Part shown: positions 4,551-5,696 of the stretch, piece after piece
How positions within the stretch are numbered: the stretch's first letter is position 1
Layout: every line of letters begins with the position of its first letter
Origin: CAIVAT01 sp964387205
Lineage (GTDB): Bacteria; Bacteroidota; Bacteroidia; Bacteroidales; FEN-979
Length of the DNA: 5,696 bases
Assembly (NCBI GenBank): GCA_964387205.1
Contig: CAYLVY010000187.1
Span: 1-5,696, forward strand
Reading direction: 5' to 3'
The notes under the pieces: generated by a model
What the model saw: the letters and a program-made list of their open reading frames with translations, nothing else
The model's database searches: none
Told to the model about the DNA's origin: nothing
Translations under genes and position numbers: made by a program

Positions 4551-4736
4551 TTAGCGGGGAATATGCTGGAGAATAACGACGGCGTTGTTCACACACGCAA
4601 AAACATACAGGGTGATAAGAATGCAGTAAAAACAGGTCCCCGATCCTTTCACCCGCTTCTCAGCAATGAGAGAGACCAAAAAGATCAGAAAAAGGATGGC
4701 AGCCTTGATGCCCAGGTGCAGGGCAGGATTTGCCAC
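4551..4736 (-). CDS. C-terminal part of a DUF5658-like membrane protein, N-terminus lost at the assembly gap
   Basis: The frame comes out of the N gap and runs 61 codons to TAA at 4551-4553. A GTG at 4734-4736 is possible as a start, but the fragment begins in the middle of a family pattern, so it is more likely truncated. It reads ANPALHLGIK, then a hydrophobic helix (KAAILFLIFLVSLIA), a short basic loop EKRVKGSG, then a second helix (CFYCILITLYVFACVNNAVVIL) and the tail QHIPR. An Asn-Pro followed by two helices joined by a basic loop and ending near a conserved Asn-Asn is what I recall of the C-terminal half of DUF5658-type small integral membrane proteins of methanogens. Function is unknown. 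The missing first helix may be the one now found at the front of the stalk-domain ORF at 4821-5183. Confidence 0.65.
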   Translation of the reverse strand: MANPALHLGIKAAILFLIFLVSLIAEKRVKGSGTCFYCILITLYVFACVNNAVVILQHIPR

Positions 4737-4737
4737 A

Positions 4738-4747
4738 NNNNNNNNNN
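4738..4747. other. Assembly gap (10 N)
   Basis: Ten N's are a conventional scaffold or read-pair gap placeholder, so the true distance between 4737 and 4748 is unknown and may be positive or negative. Reading frames cannot be carried across it. It cuts the membrane-protein gene on its left, and the flanking order relies on scaffolding only. Confidence 0.97.
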
Positions 4748-4820
4748 TTTACTTTAGGATTCAATTCCTTATAAAAGTCAATAAAGTAATTTTGATAAAA
4801 TTCGGGGTAAAAGGCATCGG

Positions 4821-5183
4821 CTACCGAATACCCATCGGTAAATCGACAGACGGAAAAGTGAGCGTTACCTGGTAGAGTTTCGCATTCCACTCAACCTTGA
4901 AACCGATATTCTCCGAGACAAACCGTAATGGCAAAAAGGTTCTTCCCTCACGTATCATCGGAGATAGTGATTGATCCTGTCGATCAATAGGTACTAGCTT
5001 TGTATTGACCAACGCACTGTTTTTTCCGATCCAGAGAATGATCTCGGTTGTGACGATATCGAGCAGGAATAACGTCCCGAGGATCAGCAGGAGTTGCACA
5101 ATCTGGCGTGATATACTGTCACCCAATGGACGGTATTCCCAAAATGTGCATTGACCTGTATGCCCGGGCATTCCTGCAGACAT
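4821..5183 (-). CDS. Membrane-anchored copper-amine-oxidase-N ('stalk') domain protein, possibly chimeric
   Basis: A 120-residue ORF. Residues 1-26 are hydrophilic (MSAGMPGHTGQ, FWEYRPLGDSISRQ). Residues 27-46 form one membrane helix (QIVQLLLILGTLFLLDIVTT). Residues ~47-110 match the copper amine oxidase N-terminal/stalk domain (PF07833) from end to end: EIILWIGKNSALVN, VPID, then the hallmark EGRTFLPLRFVSENIGFKVE and WNAKLYQVTLTF. The domain is known from extracellular cell-surface proteins of Firmicutes and some methanogens and has no enzymatic activity itself. ATG 5181-5183 is chosen because GAGG (5191-5194) lies 7 nt upstream. Oddly, the helix with its LLDIVTTEIILWI pattern resembles helix 1 of DUF5658-like proteins, whose C-terminal half lies just beyond the gap on the same strand. 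The ORF may be a real anchored stalk protein, a gene fusion at the shared IILWIG stretch, or a misassembly. The domain call is firm; gene integrity is not. Confidence 0.75.
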   Translation of the reverse strand: MSAGMPGHTGQCTFWEYRPLGDSISRQIVQLLLILGTLFLLDIVTTEIILWIGKNSALVNTKLVPIDRQDQSLSPMIREGRTFLPLRFVSENIGFKVEWNAKLYQVTLTFPSVDLPMGIR

Positions 5184-5457
5184 ACCTTATCCTCAACTCC
5201 ATCCTATTAAATGTTTTTTATTGATTTTCTCCCTGGTTTACTGGTATAATTAAAATTAAACGTAAATTCTCAATTTATTATGTGTCTTTGGAGATTTTGA
5301 TAATACCGGGTGTTACGTTTTTTCTGATAACAGAGATTCCCCCATGCGCGATGAAGGGTTTTTTTGAAAGGAGGCAGGTCCGGTTAATACAATAGTTGAT
5401 CCCAGAGAATTATCTGTCGCCATTCCCGTCTTCCTTTGGTCTGAAAACTCCGAACAA
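5184..5457. other. Intergenic region upstream of the stalk-domain gene
   Basis: This 274-bp stretch lies between the end of the ABC ATPase gene and the start of the stalk-domain gene, both on the minus strand. It is AT-rich near 5200-5280, where minus-strand ATTTAATA (about 5204-5211) or AATTATACC (about 5246-5254) could be the stalk gene's TATA box. I see no clear poly-T terminator behind the ABC gene and no gene. Confidence 0.5.
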
Positions 5458-5696
5458 TCAATCTGTCGTCTTTACCCGGAACGGCACAATAAATTTCCCA
5501 TTCTCATTCTCGACGATAAACGAATCAACTCCGTAGACTTTACTGATACATCCGGGTGTCAGGATATCTGCGGGTTTTCCATAACCAATCGTCTTTCCAT
5601 CATCCATGAGGAGCACGGTATCTGCGTAACGGTACGCAAGATTGAGATCGTGGACGGCAATGATCATGGAAACACCGCGTTCCCACGTGATCTCCC
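5458..5696 (-). CDS. C-terminal end of an ABC transporter ATPase, iron-chelate/cobalamin type, 5' end outside window
   Basis: The frame is open to the right edge and ends with TGA at 5458-5460, leaving 78 residues. The first residues seen are EITWERGVSMIIAVHDLN, which contain the H-loop (switch) His of ABC ATPases in the VHDLN motif. Then come LAYRYADTVLLMDDGKTI and YGKPADILTP, the usual order after the D-loop, and the family-typical tail CISKVYGVDSFIV, ending in FIVPF. The tail with 'VYGVD' is characteristic of the FepC/FecE/BtuD subfamily, which powers uptake of siderophore-bound iron, haem or cobalamin through an FecCD-type permease. Walker A, the signature motif and Walker B lie outside the window. 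The substrate cannot be told from this piece. In this family the permease and binding protein genes are normally upstream, so the rest of the operon is probably to the right. Confidence 0.93.
   Translation of the reverse strand, partial: EITWERGVSMIIAVHDLNLAYRYADTVLLMDDGKTIGYGKPADILTPGCISKVYGVDSFIVENENGKFIVPFRVKTTD

Noticed and set aside
4660..4890. Minus-strand frame running across the N gap, with KELNPKV next to the gap
   Set aside because: The ten N's do not preserve frame, and most of the frame is antisense-free spacer or out of frame with the stalk domain. The ELNP string resembles a motif after helix 1 of DUF5658-like proteins, but it is short and in an AT-rich stretch, so it was not used as evidence.
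4970..4988. 7-bp inverted repeat ATTGATC-CTGTC-GATCAAT inside the stalk-domain ORF
   Set aside because: It lies within well-conserved coding sequence (around PIDRQDQS) and is not next to a promoter; probably chance.
5338..5365. Weak plus-strand hairpin followed by T7, looking like a terminator
   Set aside because: The stem (CCC/GGG with CAT/ATG inside) is imperfect and there is no plus-strand gene upstream for it to terminate.
1..5696. tRNA, rRNA, CRISPR arrays, insertion sequences, integrase or transposase genes
   Set aside because: No cloverleaf, regular repeat-spacer pattern, terminal inverted repeats with a transposase, or integrase motifs were seen on either strand.

Overview
The window looks like chromosomal DNA of a methanogenic archaeon, most probably order Methanomicrobiales (Methanoregula/Methanospirillum-like). 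Supporting signs are euryarchaeal type IV pilins with the AVSPVVGV N-terminus, an archaeal-type NikR nickel regulator, a winged-helix regulator of a kind I associate with methanogens, TATA-like promoters, poly-T terminators, GGAG-type ribosome binding sites and Asn-X-Ser/Thr-rich surface proteins. The order is inferred from protein resemblance, not from a search. Ten N's at 4738-4747 mark an assembly gap, so this is a draft or metagenomic scaffold.

Layout. At the left edge (2-544, +) is the C-terminal 180 residues of a secreted or surface protein with eight N-glycosylation sequons. It converges on a TTG-initiated winged-helix transcription regulator (597-1406, -). Upstream of that regulator, a 20-bp-phased direct repeat brackets its TATA element. 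Next comes a two-gene type IV pilin operon on the minus strand (2277-2978, then 1741-2274; 2-nt spacer, with the second gene's ribosome binding site inside the last codons of the first). The two pilins share an identical 29-residue assembly segment and then diverge. A 349-bp AT-rich divergent region (2979-3327) separates the pilins from nikR (3328-3750, +) and holds a perfect 9-2-9 palindrome, smaller inverted repeats and an 11-bp direct repeat.

Downstream of nikR is a small unrecognised gene (4062-4400, +). It has an unusually long leader of about 120 nt containing two convincing hairpins, the first starting where a TATA box predicts the transcript to begin. This is the best candidate for an undescribed regulatory element in the window. 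Two more hairpins lie between convergent poly-T terminators at 4432-4520.

On the minus strand around the N gap are the C-terminal half of a DUF5658-like membrane protein (4551-4736), cut by the gap, and an ORF (4821-5183) that joins a DUF5658-like first membrane helix to a copper-amine-oxidase-N ('stalk') domain. This is either a natural chimera, a gene disruption or an assembly misjoin. At the right edge is the C-terminal end of an ABC transporter ATPase of the iron-chelate/cobalamin type (5458-5696, -).

Functional themes are the cell surface (pilins, glycoprotein, stalk protein) and metal homeostasis (NikR, chelate-type ABC ATPase). No RNA genes, CRISPR arrays, insertion sequences or integrases were recognised.
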